A stretch of 64,000 nucleotides of DNA, from the NCBI RefSeq assembly GCF_026342735.1, contig NZ_JAPEMM010000001.1, positions 4,650,001 to 4,714,000 of the forward strand, in the 5' to 3' direction. Positions 19,461 through 28,136 of the stretch are shown here, piece after piece. Each line of letters begins with the position of its first letter. Position 1 is the stretch's first letter. The notes beneath the pieces are model-generated. The model made no database searches. It saw only the letters and a list, made by a program, of their open reading frames with translations, and was not told the DNA's origin. The position numbers and the translations under genes are program-made. The stretch is from Streptomyces sp. NBC_00193. Lineage in GTDB: Bacteria > Actinomycetota > Actinomycetes > Streptomycetales > Streptomycetaceae.

Positions 19461-19536
19461 GCGCAGCGGGTGGGGTTCGGGGGCGTGGGAGGCTGGCAGG
19501 GGCCGTCATCCCCGGCCACGCGGAGCTAGGAGCAGC

Positions 19537-20685
19537 ATGCACACCCTTCTCGTCACCGGCCCCGGCGGCGCCGGCAGAAGCACCGTCGCAGCAGCCACCG
19601 CGCTGGCCGCCGCACGGCAAGGGCACCGGGTGGTCCTCGTCACCGCCGACCAGGGCGACCCGCCGATCACCCCGCACGGCACGCTCCGCGTGACCCGCGT
19701 CGACTCCGGCGAGGAGTTCCGCCACGAGCTCGTCGCGCTCCAGGAGCGCGGCTCCGCGGTGCTCGGGATGCTCGGCGCACGCCCCCTGCACACCGACGAG
19801 ATCACCGAGCTGCCCGGCGCCGAGCAGTTCGCCCTGCTCCGCGCCCTGCGCCGGGCCGCGGCCGAGCCCGGCACCGACCTCGTGGTGGTCGACATGCCTC
19901 CGCTGCACCAGGCCATCACCACCCTCGCCCTCCCCGCCCAGCTCCGCCGCTACCTCGCCCGGCTGCTCCCCGCGGAGCGCCAGGCGGCCCGCGCCCTGCG
20001 CCCCGTACTGGCCCAGCTCGCCGGTGTCCCCATGCCCGCGCAGTGGCTGTACGAGGCCGCCGCCCGCTGGGACGAGGACCTGGCGGCCGTGCAGGACCTC
20101 CTGGAGGCCCCCACCACCTCCGTACGGCTCGTCGCCGAGCCGGGACCCGCCGCCGACGCCGCGCTGCGCCTGGGCGGGCTCGGGCTCGCCCTGTACCGGC
20201 TGCCCGTCTCCGCGCTCGTCGCCAACCGGATGCTGCCCGCCGGATCCACCGACCCGTGGCTGGCGGGACTCGCCGCCCAGCAGGAGAAGTACGCCGCCCA
20301 GTGGGCCGGGGACGAGAGCCTCCCGGTGCTCCCCGTACCCCACCTGGGCCGGGACCCGCACGGTCCCGAGGACCTGGCGGAGCTGGCCCCCGCCCCGGCC
20401 CCGGCGATCGCGCCCCGCCCCGCCTGGACCGTGGAGGACCGGATCGCCGAGGACGGGGTGCTGCTCTGGCGGGTCCCGCTGCCCCGCGCGGAGAAGCGCG
20501 AGCTCGGGCTGGTGCGGCGCGGGGACGAGCTGCTGCTCACGGTGGGTCCGTACCGCAGGATCGTTCCGCTGCCGGCGGCGCTGCGCCGCTGCACCGTCTC
20601 CGGCGCCGCCCTCGCCGACGACGAGCTCCGCATCCGCTTCACCCCGGACCCGGGCCTGTGGCCCCGGAGCGCCGAGAAGGCGTAG
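19537..20685 (+). CDS. ArsA/MinD-like P-loop ATPase with altered Walker A
   Basis: 382 aa from ATG 19537, preceded by AGGAG. N-terminal segment LLVTGPGGAGRSTVA is a deviant Walker A of the ArsA/MinD (SIMIBI) class, but the phosphate-binding Lys is Arg14. Switch-like DLVVVDMPP (Walker B type) follows. C-terminal part contains the beta-rich domain VLLWRVPLPRAEKRELGLVRRGDELL typical of actinobacterial ArsA-family proteins (alpha-crystallin-like). It is not next to arsenic genes; it leads the short run DUF5304-glkA. ATP hydrolysis is uncertain given the Arg. Confidence 0.8.
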   Translation: MHTLLVTGPGGAGRSTVAAATALAAARQGHRVVLVTADQGDPPITPHGTLRVTRVDSGEEFRHELVALQERGSAVLGMLGARPLHTDEITELPGAEQFALLRALRRAAAEPGTDLVVVDMPPLHQAITTLALPAQLRRYLARLLPAERQAARALRPVLAQLAGVPMPAQWLYEAAARWDEDLAAVQDLLEAPTTSVRLVAEPGPAADAALRLGGLGLALYRLPVSALVANRMLPAGSTDPWLAGLAAQQEKYAAQWAGDESLPVLPVPHLGRDPHGPEDLAELAPAPAPAIAPRPAWTVEDRIAEDGVLLWRVPLPRAEKRELGLVRRGDELLLTVGPYRRIVPLPAALRRCTVSGAALADDELRIRFTPDPGLWPRSAEKA

Positions 20686-20797
20686 CCGGCGGCACCGGCG
20701 GCACCGGCGGCCTGGGGGGCGTACCGCCGTTCGGGTAACGTCGGAGGGAGCAGGAGTCCGTACCGCACGCCCAGCCGCCGCCGCAGGAGAGTCCGCC

Positions 20798-21313
20798 ATG
20801 AGCGAGGCCACCGACCGTCCCACCGATCCCTCCTCCGGGGACGACGCCTGGGCCGAGGCCTGCGCCGAGGACCTCGCCGCCGAGCGGGAGCGCCGCAGGT
20901 CCGAGCAGGGCGCCTCCGCGGGCGCCGGCACCGGGACCGCCGCCGAGGAGCTGTTCAAGCTCTTCGAGGCCGTCGCCGACAAGGTCTCCGCGCTGAACAA
21001 CCCGCTGTTCGGCGTCGCCGCGCAGGGGGCCGTACGGCAGTTCGTCAACCAGGCGAAGACCGCCGCCAAACCCGTGGTCGAGCGCAATCCCGAGGTATTC
21101 GACCACCTCGCGGCGGCGGGCTCGGAGCTGCTCGCCGCCTACCGCTCCGCCGTCGAGGGCCACGAGCGCCGCTGGACGCGCGACGAGCGGACCCCGGGCT
21201 GGGGCAGCGGGAACGCCGGGACGGCCGGGACGCCCGAAAGCGCCGCCGGGAACGCGAAGGACCCCCGTGACGAGGGCGACGACGGCCCGACCGAGCGGAT
21301 CGATCTCGACTGA
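20798..21313 (+). CDS. DUF5304 protein upstream of glucokinase
   Basis: 171 aa, highly charged, no membrane segment. Central helical block EELFKLFEAVADKVSALN and a low-complexity Gly/Asn/Asp tail ending ERIDLD. Homologous in position to SCO2127, which has been reported to affect glucose kinase activity and carbon catabolite repression in S. coelicolor (from memory). ATG follows AGGAGAG; glkA begins 61 bp downstream, so the two may share a transcript. Biochemical function unknown. Confidence 0.8.
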   Translation: MSEATDRPTDPSSGDDAWAEACAEDLAAERERRRSEQGASAGAGTGTAAEELFKLFEAVADKVSALNNPLFGVAAQGAVRQFVNQAKTAAKPVVERNPEVFDHLAAAGSELLAAYRSAVEGHERRWTRDERTPGWGSGNAGTAGTPESAAGNAKDPRDEGDDGPTERIDLD

Positions 21314-21374
21314 ACCCCCGCCTCCCTCGGGTACGGTTGACAGCGGCGGGGTTTGACCGGAAACCGAGGGACTA

Positions 21375-22316
21375 ATGGGACTCACCATCGGCGTCGACAT
21401 CGGCGGCACGAAGATCGCGGCCGGCGTGGTCGACGAAGACGGCACCATCCTTGAGACGTACAAGGTGCCCACGCCGCCGACCCCGGACGGAGTGACGGAC
21501 GCGATCTGCGCCGCCGTCTCCGAGGTCAGCGCCAGCCACACCATCGACGCGGTCGGCATCGGCGCCGCCGGATACGTCGACGACAAGCGTGCGACGGTGC
21601 TCTTCGCGCCGAACATCAACTGGCGGCACGAGCCGCTCAAGGACAAGGTCGAGCAGCGCATCGGCCTGCCCGTGGTCGTCGAGAACGACGCCAACTGCGC
21701 CGCCTGGGGCGAGTACCGCTTCGGCGCCGGCCAGGGCCACGAGGACGTCATCTGCATCACGCTCGGCACGGGCCTGGGCGGCGGCATCATCATCGGCAAC
21801 AAGCTCCGGCGCGGACGCTTCGGCGTGGCCGCCGAGTTCGGCCACATCCGCGTCGTCCCCGACGGCCTGCTGTGCGGCTGCGGCAGCCAGGGCTGCTGGG
21901 AGCAGTACGCCTCCGGGCGCGCGCTCGTCCGCTACGCGAAGCAGCGCGCCAACGCCACCCCCGAGAACGCGAAGGCCCTCCTCGCGCTCGGCGACGGCAC
22001 CCCCGACGGCATCGAGGGCAAGCACATCAGCGAGGCGGCCCGCGCCGGCGACCTGGTGGCCATCGACTCCTTCCGCGAGCTGGCCCGCTGGGCAGGCGCC
22101 GGCCTCGCGGACCTGGCCTCGCTCTTCGACCCCTCGGCGTTCATCGTCGGCGGCGGCGTCTCGGACGAGGGAGACCTGGTCCTCGACCCGATCCGCAAGT
22201 CCTTCAAGCGCTGGCTGATCGGCGGCGCGTGGCGTCCGCACGCGCAGGTGCTCGCCGCCCAGCTGGGCGGCAAGGCCGGTCTGGTCGGAGCGGCGGACCT
22301 GGCCCGCCAGGGCTGA
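21375..22316 (+). CDS. glkA: ROK-family glucokinase GlkA
   Basis: 313 aa. ATP-binding start GVDIGGTKIAAGVVD, sugar-binding ENDANCAAWGEY (catalytic Asp in NDAN), and the ROK zinc signature GCGSQGCWEQYASG are all present, with length equal to S. coelicolor GlkA. It phosphorylates glucose and, in Streptomyces, is also needed for glucose repression. No N-terminal DNA-binding domain, so it is a kinase and not a ROK repressor. Confidence 0.96.
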   Translation: MGLTIGVDIGGTKIAAGVVDEDGTILETYKVPTPPTPDGVTDAICAAVSEVSASHTIDAVGIGAAGYVDDKRATVLFAPNINWRHEPLKDKVEQRIGLPVVVENDANCAAWGEYRFGAGQGHEDVICITLGTGLGGGIIIGNKLRRGRFGVAAEFGHIRVVPDGLLCGCGSQGCWEQYASGRALVRYAKQRANATPENAKALLALGDGTPDGIEGKHISEAARAGDLVAIDSFRELARWAGAGLADLASLFDPSAFIVGGGVSDEGDLVLDPIRKSFKRWLIGGAWRPHAQVLAAQLGGKAGLVGAADLARQG

Positions 22317-22348
22317 GGCCCGCCGCCCTGCGACAACCCGTAGCGACG

Positions 22349-22386
22349 GACTGCCCGCCGCGCCCTCTGGGGTGCGGCGGGCAGTC
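22349..22386 (+). terminator. terminator after glkA
   Basis: Perfect 13-bp stem GACTGCCCGCCGC (22349-22361) / GCGGCGGGCAGTC (22374-22386), 12-nt loop. It ends only a few bases before the next gene. Confidence 0.8.
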
Positions 22387-22403
22387 TCGTTATGTTGCGG
22401 GGT

Positions 22404-23159
22404 ATGGACCTCACCGAGCTGCCGAACTCCCGCACCGAAGCCGATGGTTCCGCCGTGATCCGGGTGCTCTCCTACAACGTCCGCTCGCTGCGCGACGACG
22501 AGGACGCACTGGCCAGGGTGATCCGCGCGTGCGCGCCCGACCTGGTGTGCGTCCAGGAGGCGCCGAGGTTCTTCCGGTGGCGCAAGCACGCGGCGCGGCT
22601 CGCCTCGAAGTGCGACCTGGTGGTCCTGTCGGGCGGCGCCACGGCGGCGGGGCCGCTGCTCCTGTGTTCCCTACGGGCCTTCGTGGAGCGGACCGAGGAC
22701 ATACTGCTGCCGTTGACGCCGGGCCGCCACCGGCGGGGTTTCGCCACGGCCGTCGTACGGCTGGGCGGGGTCCGGGTGGGGGTGCTGAGCACGCACCTGT
22801 CGCTGGACGGGCCCGAGCGGCTGGCCCAGTCGGAGCTGCTGCTGGAGCGGCTCGCGGGGATGGACGTGCCGTACGCGATCGCGGCGGGGGACATCAACGA
22901 GGGCCCGTCCGGGCCCGCCTTCCGCCGGCTGGCGGGGGCCCTGCAGGACTGCCGGGCGGTGGCGCCGTGGGGTGGGGAGCACACGTGGGTGCGGTCGGCG
23001 CCGCCGCGGCGGATCGATGCCGTCTTCGCCAGCGCGGGGGTGCAGGTCCTCGCCTGCGGCGTCCCCTCCACCCTGCCCGGAGTCACCCCGGAGGACCTCA
23101 CCCGAGCCACGGACCACCTCCCGGTCCTGGCCACCCTCCGACTGCCCGCGCCTTCCTAA
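22404..23159 (+). CDS. endonuclease/exonuclease/phosphatase family hydrolase
   Basis: 251 aa from ATG 22404 (in-frame ATG at 22392 also possible, which would add four residues). EEP-fold motifs: VLSYNVRSLRDD, VCVQEAP (metal Glu), STHLS, GDINEGPSG (Asp/Asn pair), and the final ATDHLPVLATL Asp-His. No signal peptide. Neither ATG has a Shine-Dalgarno; the glkA terminator sits immediately upstream, so a leaderless message from a promoter inside it is possible. Substrate (nucleic acid, phosphoinositide or other phosphodiester) unknown. Confidence 0.85.
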   Translation: MDLTELPNSRTEADGSAVIRVLSYNVRSLRDDEDALARVIRACAPDLVCVQEAPRFFRWRKHAARLASKCDLVVLSGGATAAGPLLLCSLRAFVERTEDILLPLTPGRHRRGFATAVVRLGGVRVGVLSTHLSLDGPERLAQSELLLERLAGMDVPYAIAAGDINEGPSGPAFRRLAGALQDCRAVAPWGGEHTWVRSAPPRRIDAVFASAGVQVLACGVPSTLPGVTPEDLTRATDHLPVLATLRLPAPS

Positions 23160-23164
23160 CGCGC

Positions 23165-23700
23165 CCCTCGCACGGTGCGGCCCTGGCGGGCCGTACCGGC
23201 TTCGCGCCGCAGCGCCGGACTCCGTCCGGCGGTGGTCGGCCGGCGTGCCCGCCACTGCCGTCCCGGCGTGGGGCCTGGTGGGCGGGTGCGGGTGGGTCGG
23301 CCCTGCGGGGCGGGGTCCCCTACCCGCCCTTCGCCCGTTCCCCGGGCTCCGCCCGGACCCGCTCCCTCGTGCGGCGCCGTTCCCGGGGGCCGGCCCCCGG
23401 ACCCCCGCTCCTCAAACGCCGGAGGGGCTGGATTTTCGCCGGTGTCGGCCATCTCCAGCCTCGCCGGCGTTTGAGGCGCGGGGTCTGGGGCGGAGCCCCA
23501 GGGGGTCCGGGCAGTGCCCGGGGAACGGTGGAAGGGCGGGTAGGGGACTCAGCCCCGCAGGGCTGACCCAGCCGCACCCGCCCACCGGGACCCGCGTCAG
23601 GCGGCAGGGGCAGCAGCCCCGACCGCCCACCGCCGGACGGAGTCCGGCGCAGCGGGGCGAAGCCCAGGAGACCCGCAAGGGCCGAGTGGTGCGAGCTCCG
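23165..23700 (+). repeat. dispersed palindromic intergenic repeat, copy C (near-complete)
   Basis: The longest copy, filling the 551-bp gap between two convergent genes. It is an imperfect palindrome over its whole length: left outer modules (GTGCGGCCCTGGCGGGCC, GGACTCCGTCCGGCGGTGG, CCCCTACCCGCCCTTC) reappear inverted on the right (GAAGGGCGGGTAGGGG near 23530, CCACCGCCGGACGGAGTCC near 23630). The core arms CTCAAACGCCGGAGGGGCTGG (about 23411) and CAGCCTCGCCGGCGTTTGAGG (about 23456) flank a short spacer. No gene seen. Confidence 0.9.
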
Positions 23701-23710
23701 CGTCAAAAGG

Positions 23711-24304
23711 TCAGACCACCGCGCCGCGGCCCGGGTCGTCGTTCTCGTCCTCGTCCGTGGACATCCGCGCGACCAGCGTCGCGAAGCCGCCCAGGAAGCC
23801 GCCGACGCCCAGCGTCGTCAGCCACCAGGTCATCTCCCACTGGAGCAGCACCGCCAGGAGCAGCAGGACCGGTCCGCCCACCACCGCCAGCCAGGCGAAC
23901 TTCGACGTCGCGTCCGCCTCCGGCAGCTCCGGCTCCGGGGGCACGAAGTGCCCCTCGTCCTTCGCGGCCTCCGGGGAGTCGTCCGGCTCGGCCAGGGAGT
24001 GGTCCCGGGGACCCGGACCGATCGCGCCGCCCACGCCCGGGGCGAACACCACGGAGCTGCCCAGGGCCGCCGACGGCGGTTCCGGGGAGGCCGGGTTCGC
24101 CGGGGAAGCCGGGTCGGCCGGGGGCACCGGGCCGGCCGCCGGTTTCACGTCCTCCTCCGGCAGGAGGAGGTTCTCGATCGGCCGGAACGGTCTCGCGCCG
24201 GGCGGATCCGCCGGCTCCTGTCCGTAGCCGGCGACGATCGCCGCCCACGCAGCTTCCTCGTCCAGCGGGGGGACACCCCCGGAGGACTCCTCGTGCTCAG
24301 CCAC
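23711..24304 (-). CDS. membrane-anchored hypothetical protein, Pro/Glu-rich
   Basis: 197 aa from GTG 24304, picked because GGGAGGGGG lies just upstream and the extension beyond looks non-coding; its start overlaps the lipase gene's end by 8 bp, so the two are coupled. Residues 1-120 are acidic and Pro/Ala-rich (disordered); two hydrophobic helices follow (WLAVVGGPVLLLLAVLLQW and WWLTTLGVGGFLGGFATLV), then an acidic tail. I do not recognise a named family. Probably a small inner-membrane protein working with the lipase; unproven. Confidence 0.78.
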   Translation of the reverse strand: MAEHEESSGGVPPLDEEAAWAAIVAGYGQEPADPPGARPFRPIENLLLPEEDVKPAAGPVPPADPASPANPASPEPPSAALGSSVVFAPGVGGAIGPGPRDHSLAEPDDSPEAAKDEGHFVPPEPELPEADATSKFAWLAVVGGPVLLLLAVLLQWEMTWWLTTLGVGGFLGGFATLVARMSTDEDENDDPGRGAVV

Positions 24305-25076
24305 CGCTGGCCGCCCCCTCCCTGCCCAAGCTCTCCGACAGCCTTCCGACGAACGCGTAGCTGTCCGCGAAGATCTTCTCCGCGTCATGGTCCAACGTCG
24401 CGACGTGGTAACTCTGTTCCAGCAGCGTTTCGGTGACGTCCGTGGAGGACACCCGCGCCAGGATCCGCGTCGAGTCCGTCGGCCGCACCACGTGGTCCTG
24501 CGGGCTGTGCAGCAGCAGCAGCGGCTGCGTGACCTGCGGCAGTTCGGTGTCCAGCATCTGCAGGAACTTCCGCAGCGAGTGCGCGGCCCGGGTCGGGACC
24601 CGGTCGTAGCCGACCTCGTCCGCGCCCGGCTTGGCGATGTCGCTCGCGATGCCCGGGGTCGACCGGATGAAGTGCTTGACCACCGGCAGGGCCACGGCCA
24701 GCGGGTCGTGGATCTTGTTGACGGGGTTGACGAGGACGATCCCGCTGATGCTGTCCCCGTGCTTCGCCGCCAGTCGCAGCGTCAGCGCGCCGCCCATCGA
24801 CAGCCCGAAGACGAACACCTGATCGCAGCTGTCGAGGAGCTCCCGCAGCGCGCGGTCCACCTCGGCGTACCAGTCCTGCCAGCCGGTGAGCTGCATGTCC
24901 TGCCAGCGCGTCCCGTGCCCGGGGAGCAGGGGCAGCGACACCGTCAGTCCCTGCGAGGCCAGATGGTCGGCCCAGGGCCGCATCGACTGGGGGGAACCGG
25001 TGAAGCCGTGGCAGAGGAGGACGCCGACCTTTCCGCCCTCGTGGCGGAACGGCTCGGCTCCAGGGAGGACGGGCAC
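24297..25076 (-). CDS. alpha/beta hydrolase, carboxylesterase/lipase
   Basis: 259 aa from GTG 25076, with AAGGAG six bases upstream; a longer frame to 25184 is open but has no ribosome site. Serine elbow GLSMGG, oxyanion motif CHGFTGSP, Asp in SPQDHVV and His in SYHVATLDHD complete the triad. Size and motifs match Est30-type carboxylesterases and monoacylglycerol lipases. Divergent from the acyltransferase gene, with which it may share lipid turnover. Confidence 0.92.
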   Translation of the reverse strand: MPVLPGAEPFRHEGGKVGVLLCHGFTGSPQSMRPWADHLASQGLTVSLPLLPGHGTRWQDMQLTGWQDWYAEVDRALRELLDSCDQVFVFGLSMGGALTLRLAAKHGDSISGIVLVNPVNKIHDPLAVALPVVKHFIRSTPGIASDIAKPGADEVGYDRVPTRAAHSLRKFLQMLDTELPQVTQPLLLLHSPQDHVVRPTDSTRILARVSSTDVTETLLEQSYHVATLDHDAEKIFADSYAFVGRLSESLGREGAASGG

Positions 25077-25224
25077 CAGGGTCTCCTTAAAGGGGGGCGT
25101 GGGGTGCGTAGCGCTGTGTGACTTCACCGTACGCGACGGGGGTGGCACCGACCAGGGTCGTCGGACGGCTCCGGGTGCGGCCACGGGATATGGTCTGTTC
25201 GACAGACACAGGAAGGCTTTCGAG

Positions 25225-26013
25225 TTGATCTACGGCGCAATGAAGTTCTCGATCGGCGGTTCCCTGAAGCTCGCCTTCAGGCCGTGGGTGGAGGGCCTCG
25301 AGAACATTCCCGCAGAGGGGCCGGCGATCCTCGCGAGCAACCACCTGTCCTTCTCCGACTCCTTCTTCCTCCCGGCCGTGCTGGACCGGAAGGTGACCTT
25401 CATCGCGAAGGCGGAGTACTTCACCTCCCCGGGCGTCAAGGGCAAGCTGACGGCCGCCTTCTTCAAGGGCGTCGGCCAGCTCCCGGTGGACCGCTCGGGT
25501 GCGCGCGGGGCCGGCGAGGCCGCCATCAAGAGCGGCATCGACGTCATCGAGCGCGGAGAGCTGTTCGGTATTTACCCCGAGGGGACGCGTTCACCCGACG
25601 GCCGGCTGTACCGCGGAAAGCCCGGCGGTCTGGCCCGGGTGGCGCTGGCCACCGGCGCGCCCGTGATCCCCGTCGCGATGATCGACACGGAGAAGATCCA
25701 GCCGCCCGGCAAGGTGGTGCCCAAGCTGATGCGCCCGGGCATCCGGATCGGCAAGCCGCTGGACTTCAGCCGCTACCACGGCATGGACGGGGACCGCTTC
25801 ATCCTCCGCTCGGTGACCGACGAGGTCATGTACGAGATCATGAAGCTCTCCGGCCAGGAGTACGTCGACATCTACGCGACGGCCGCCAAGCGGCAGATCG
25901 CCGACGCGGAGAAGGCCGCCGCGAAGAGCGAGAAGGCCGAGAAGGCGGAGCAGGCCGAGAAGGCCGAGAGCACCGAGAAGGCCGGAACGGCCGTCGCGGA
26001 CACCGACAAGTAG
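25225..26013 (+). CDS. 1-acyl-glycerol-3-phosphate acyltransferase (PlsC family)
   Basis: 262 aa from TTG 25225, supported by GGAAGG at 25211; ATG 25240 is the alternative but has no ribosome site. PlsC motifs: catalytic NHLSFSD (HX4D, H40 and D45), GVGQLPVDRSG, and EGTRSPDG. It would acylate lysophosphatidic acid at the membrane. The last ~45 residues are an Ala/Lys/Glu tandem tail (AEKAEKAEQAEKAEST), a low-complexity extension absent from the core family. The kinase gene macS starts 38 bp downstream. Confidence 0.9.
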   Translation: MIYGAMKFSIGGSLKLAFRPWVEGLENIPAEGPAILASNHLSFSDSFFLPAVLDRKVTFIAKAEYFTSPGVKGKLTAAFFKGVGQLPVDRSGARGAGEAAIKSGIDVIERGELFGIYPEGTRSPDGRLYRGKPGGLARVALATGAPVIPVAMIDTEKIQPPGKVVPKLMRPGIRIGKPLDFSRYHGMDGDRFILRSVTDEVMYEIMKLSGQEYVDIYATAAKRQIADAEKAAAKSEKAEKAEQAEKAESTEKAGTAVADTDK

Positions 26014-26051
26014 CAGCACACGGGCGGGACCGCCCGTACGGGGTGGGGGAG

Positions 26052-27260
26052 ATGACGAAGCGCGAGCGCGTCGTACGCATGTCGGTCGAGCAGCCGCTGT
26101 GGCGTGCCCTGACGGCCTACCGGCTGCTCACCATGGTCTACGCGGCCCTGCTGTTCGCCTCCGCCTACAAGGAGTTCGACCGCCCCTGGATCGCGGCCTC
26201 CTACCTCGCCTTCCTGGCGGGCTGGACCCTGGTCACGCTTCCCAAGGTGGCCAACGCCGCCAGCTGCACCAAGCGGTTCCTGGGCGCCGACCTCACCGTC
26301 GCCTGCGTCGGGATCCTGCTCACCCCGCTCGCCGACAGCCACGACCGCGTCACGGGCGGCGGCCCCACGCTGCCCTCCATATGGACCGCGGGCGCGGTCC
26401 TCGCCTTCGCCCTCAAGGGCGGCTGGCGCTGGGCCTGTTTCGCCTCCAGCTTCGTCGCCGCCGCGAACCTCGTGCAGCGAGGCGAGCCCACCCGGGACAC
26501 CCTGCACAACGTGCTCCTGGTCTGGGTGGCCTCCATCGCCATCGGCTACGTCGTCGAGGTGGCCCGCGCCAGTGAGGCCACGCTCGCCCGAGCCCTGGAG
26601 ATCGAGGCCGCCACCCGGGAGCGCGAACGCCTCGCCCGCGACATCCACGACGGGGTCCTCCAGGTCCTCGCCATGGTCCAGCGGCGCGGCACCGAACTGG
26701 GCGGGGAGGCCGCCGAGCTGGGACGGATGGCGGGGGAGCAGGAGGTCGCGCTGCGCACCCTGGTCTCCAGCGGACTGACGCGCCCCTCGCGGATCTCCCG
26801 CGACGAGGCGCACGGCGCGATCGTGGCCTCGGTCGAGGTGGAGGAACCCGGCGAGGACGAGGGCGAGCTCGATCTGCGGGCCCTCCTCGCCCCGTACGCG
26901 GGCTCGCGGGTGAGCTTCGCGGAACCGGGCACCCCGGTGCCGCTGCCGGTGCCCGCCGCCAGGGAGCTGGCCGCGGCGGTCGGGGCCGCCCTCGACAACG
27001 TGCGCAAGCACGCGGGCGAGGGGGCCAGTGCCTGGATCCTGGTCGAGGACTGGGGCGACGAGGTGATCGTGACCGTCCGGGACGACGGTCCGGGCATCCC
27101 GGCCGGCCGGCTCGACCAGGCCGAGGGCGAGGGCCGGATGGGAGTGGCCCTGTCCATCCGGGGCCGGCTCCGGGACCTCGGCGGCAGCGCCGAGCTGGTG
27201 TCCGTCCCGGGGCAGGGCACCGAAGTGGAACTGAAAGTACCGAGGGGGAGCAACCAGTGA
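26052..27260 (+). CDS. macS: two-component sensor histidine kinase MacS
   Basis: 402 aa. Five or six hydrophobic helices in the first ~180 residues form a membrane sensor with little extracytoplasmic domain. The HisKA_3 phosphoacceptor is H199 in ARDIHDGVLQVLAMV; the ATPase domain has the N box (ALDNVRKHAG) and G box (DDGPGIP). Gene order (upstream of a NarL-type regulator and pfkA) matches MacRS of S. coelicolor (SCO2120/2121), reported to control genes of membrane proteins in morphogenesis. Overlaps the regulator gene by 4 bp. Confidence 0.9.
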   Translation: MTKRERVVRMSVEQPLWRALTAYRLLTMVYAALLFASAYKEFDRPWIAASYLAFLAGWTLVTLPKVANAASCTKRFLGADLTVACVGILLTPLADSHDRVTGGGPTLPSIWTAGAVLAFALKGGWRWACFASSFVAAANLVQRGEPTRDTLHNVLLVWVASIAIGYVVEVARASEATLARALEIEAATRERERLARDIHDGVLQVLAMVQRRGTELGGEAAELGRMAGEQEVALRTLVSSGLTRPSRISRDEAHGAIVASVEVEEPGEDEGELDLRALLAPYAGSRVSFAEPGTPVPLPVPAARELAAAVGAALDNVRKHAGEGASAWILVEDWGDEVIVTVRDDGPGIPAGRLDQAEGEGRMGVALSIRGRLRDLGGSAELVSVPGQGTEVELKVPRGSNQ

Positions 27261-27964
27261 ACGAGTCGAGCGGGTCGAACGGGCAGGGCGAGCAGAGCGG
27301 CCTGGGCGGCATCAAGGTCATGGTCGTGGACGACCATCCGATGTGGCGGGACGCGGTCGCCCGCGACCTGGCCGCCGCCGGTTTCGACCTGGTGGCCACC
27401 GCGGGCGACGGACCCGAGGCAGTCCGCCGGGCCCGCGCGGCGGCCCCGCACGTCCTGGTCCTCGACCTCAACCTGCCCGGCATGCCCGGGGTCCAGGTCT
27501 GCAAGGAACTGGTCGGCGCCAACCCGGCGCTGCGGGTCCTCGTGCTCTCCGCGAGCGGCGAGCACGCCGACGTCCTGGAAGCGGTGAAGTCCGGCGCGAC
27601 CGGCTACCTGCTGAAGTCCGCGGGCGCCCAGGAGCTCATCGACGCCGTGCGCCGCACGGCGGCCGGCGACCCCGTCTTCACCCCGGGCCTGGCCGGCCTG
27701 GTCCTGGGCGAGTACCGGCGCCTCGCCACCGACCCGGCGCCGGCCGCCTCCGACGAGCCGAAGGCCCCGCAACTCACCGACCGGGAGACCGAGGTGCTGC
27801 GGCTGGTGGCCAAGGGGCTCTCGTACAAGCAGATCGCGGAACGGCTGGTCATCTCCCACCGCACCGTGCAGAACCACGTGCAGAACACCCTCGGCAAGCT
27901 CCAGTTGCACAACCGGGTGGAGCTCGTCCGGTACGCGATCGAGCGGGGTCTCGACGACGCGTGA
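27257..27964 (+). CDS. macR: NarL/LuxR-type response regulator MacR
   Basis: 235 aa. Receiver domain 15-130 with acidic pair VVDDHPM, phosphoacceptor D70 in VLDLNLPG, and Lys in LLKSAGA; C-terminal LuxR helix-turn-helix in LTDRETEVLRLVAKGLSYKQ through HRTVQNHV. GTG start overlaps macS stop (GTGA), giving coupled synthesis. In S. coelicolor MacR is reported to bind TGAGTACnnGTACTCA-like sites; a partial match is noted at 54848 in this window. Confidence 0.93.
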   Translation: MNESSGSNGQGEQSGLGGIKVMVVDDHPMWRDAVARDLAAAGFDLVATAGDGPEAVRRARAAAPHVLVLDLNLPGMPGVQVCKELVGANPALRVLVLSASGEHADVLEAVKSGATGYLLKSAGAQELIDAVRRTAAGDPVFTPGLAGLVLGEYRRLATDPAPAASDEPKAPQLTDRETEVLRLVAKGLSYKQIAERLVISHRTVQNHVQNTLGKLQLHNRVELVRYAIERGLDDA

Positions 27965-28054
27965 GGCCCGCACGGGGCGAGGCCGCCGCTCGTACGAGTG
28001 AACGGGCGTACGCAACGCCCCGCAATTCCCCCGGAATTGACCCTTCCTCAGGCC

Positions 28055-28082
28055 TTGGTGTGACCTGAGTCACCACTAGCGT
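28055..28082 (+). promoter_or_regulatory. candidate pfkA promoter with embedded palindrome
   Basis: TTGGTG (28055-28060), 16-bp spacer, TAGCGT (28077-28082). The palindrome GTGACCTGAGTCAC (28060-28073) sits between the two boxes, where a repressor would block polymerase. No binding protein is known to me. Confidence 0.4.
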
Positions 28083-28136
28083 GACCGTCATGCGGGCCCC
28101 GCGGCCTCAGCGGGCCCTGTGGCGAAGGGAAATTCC

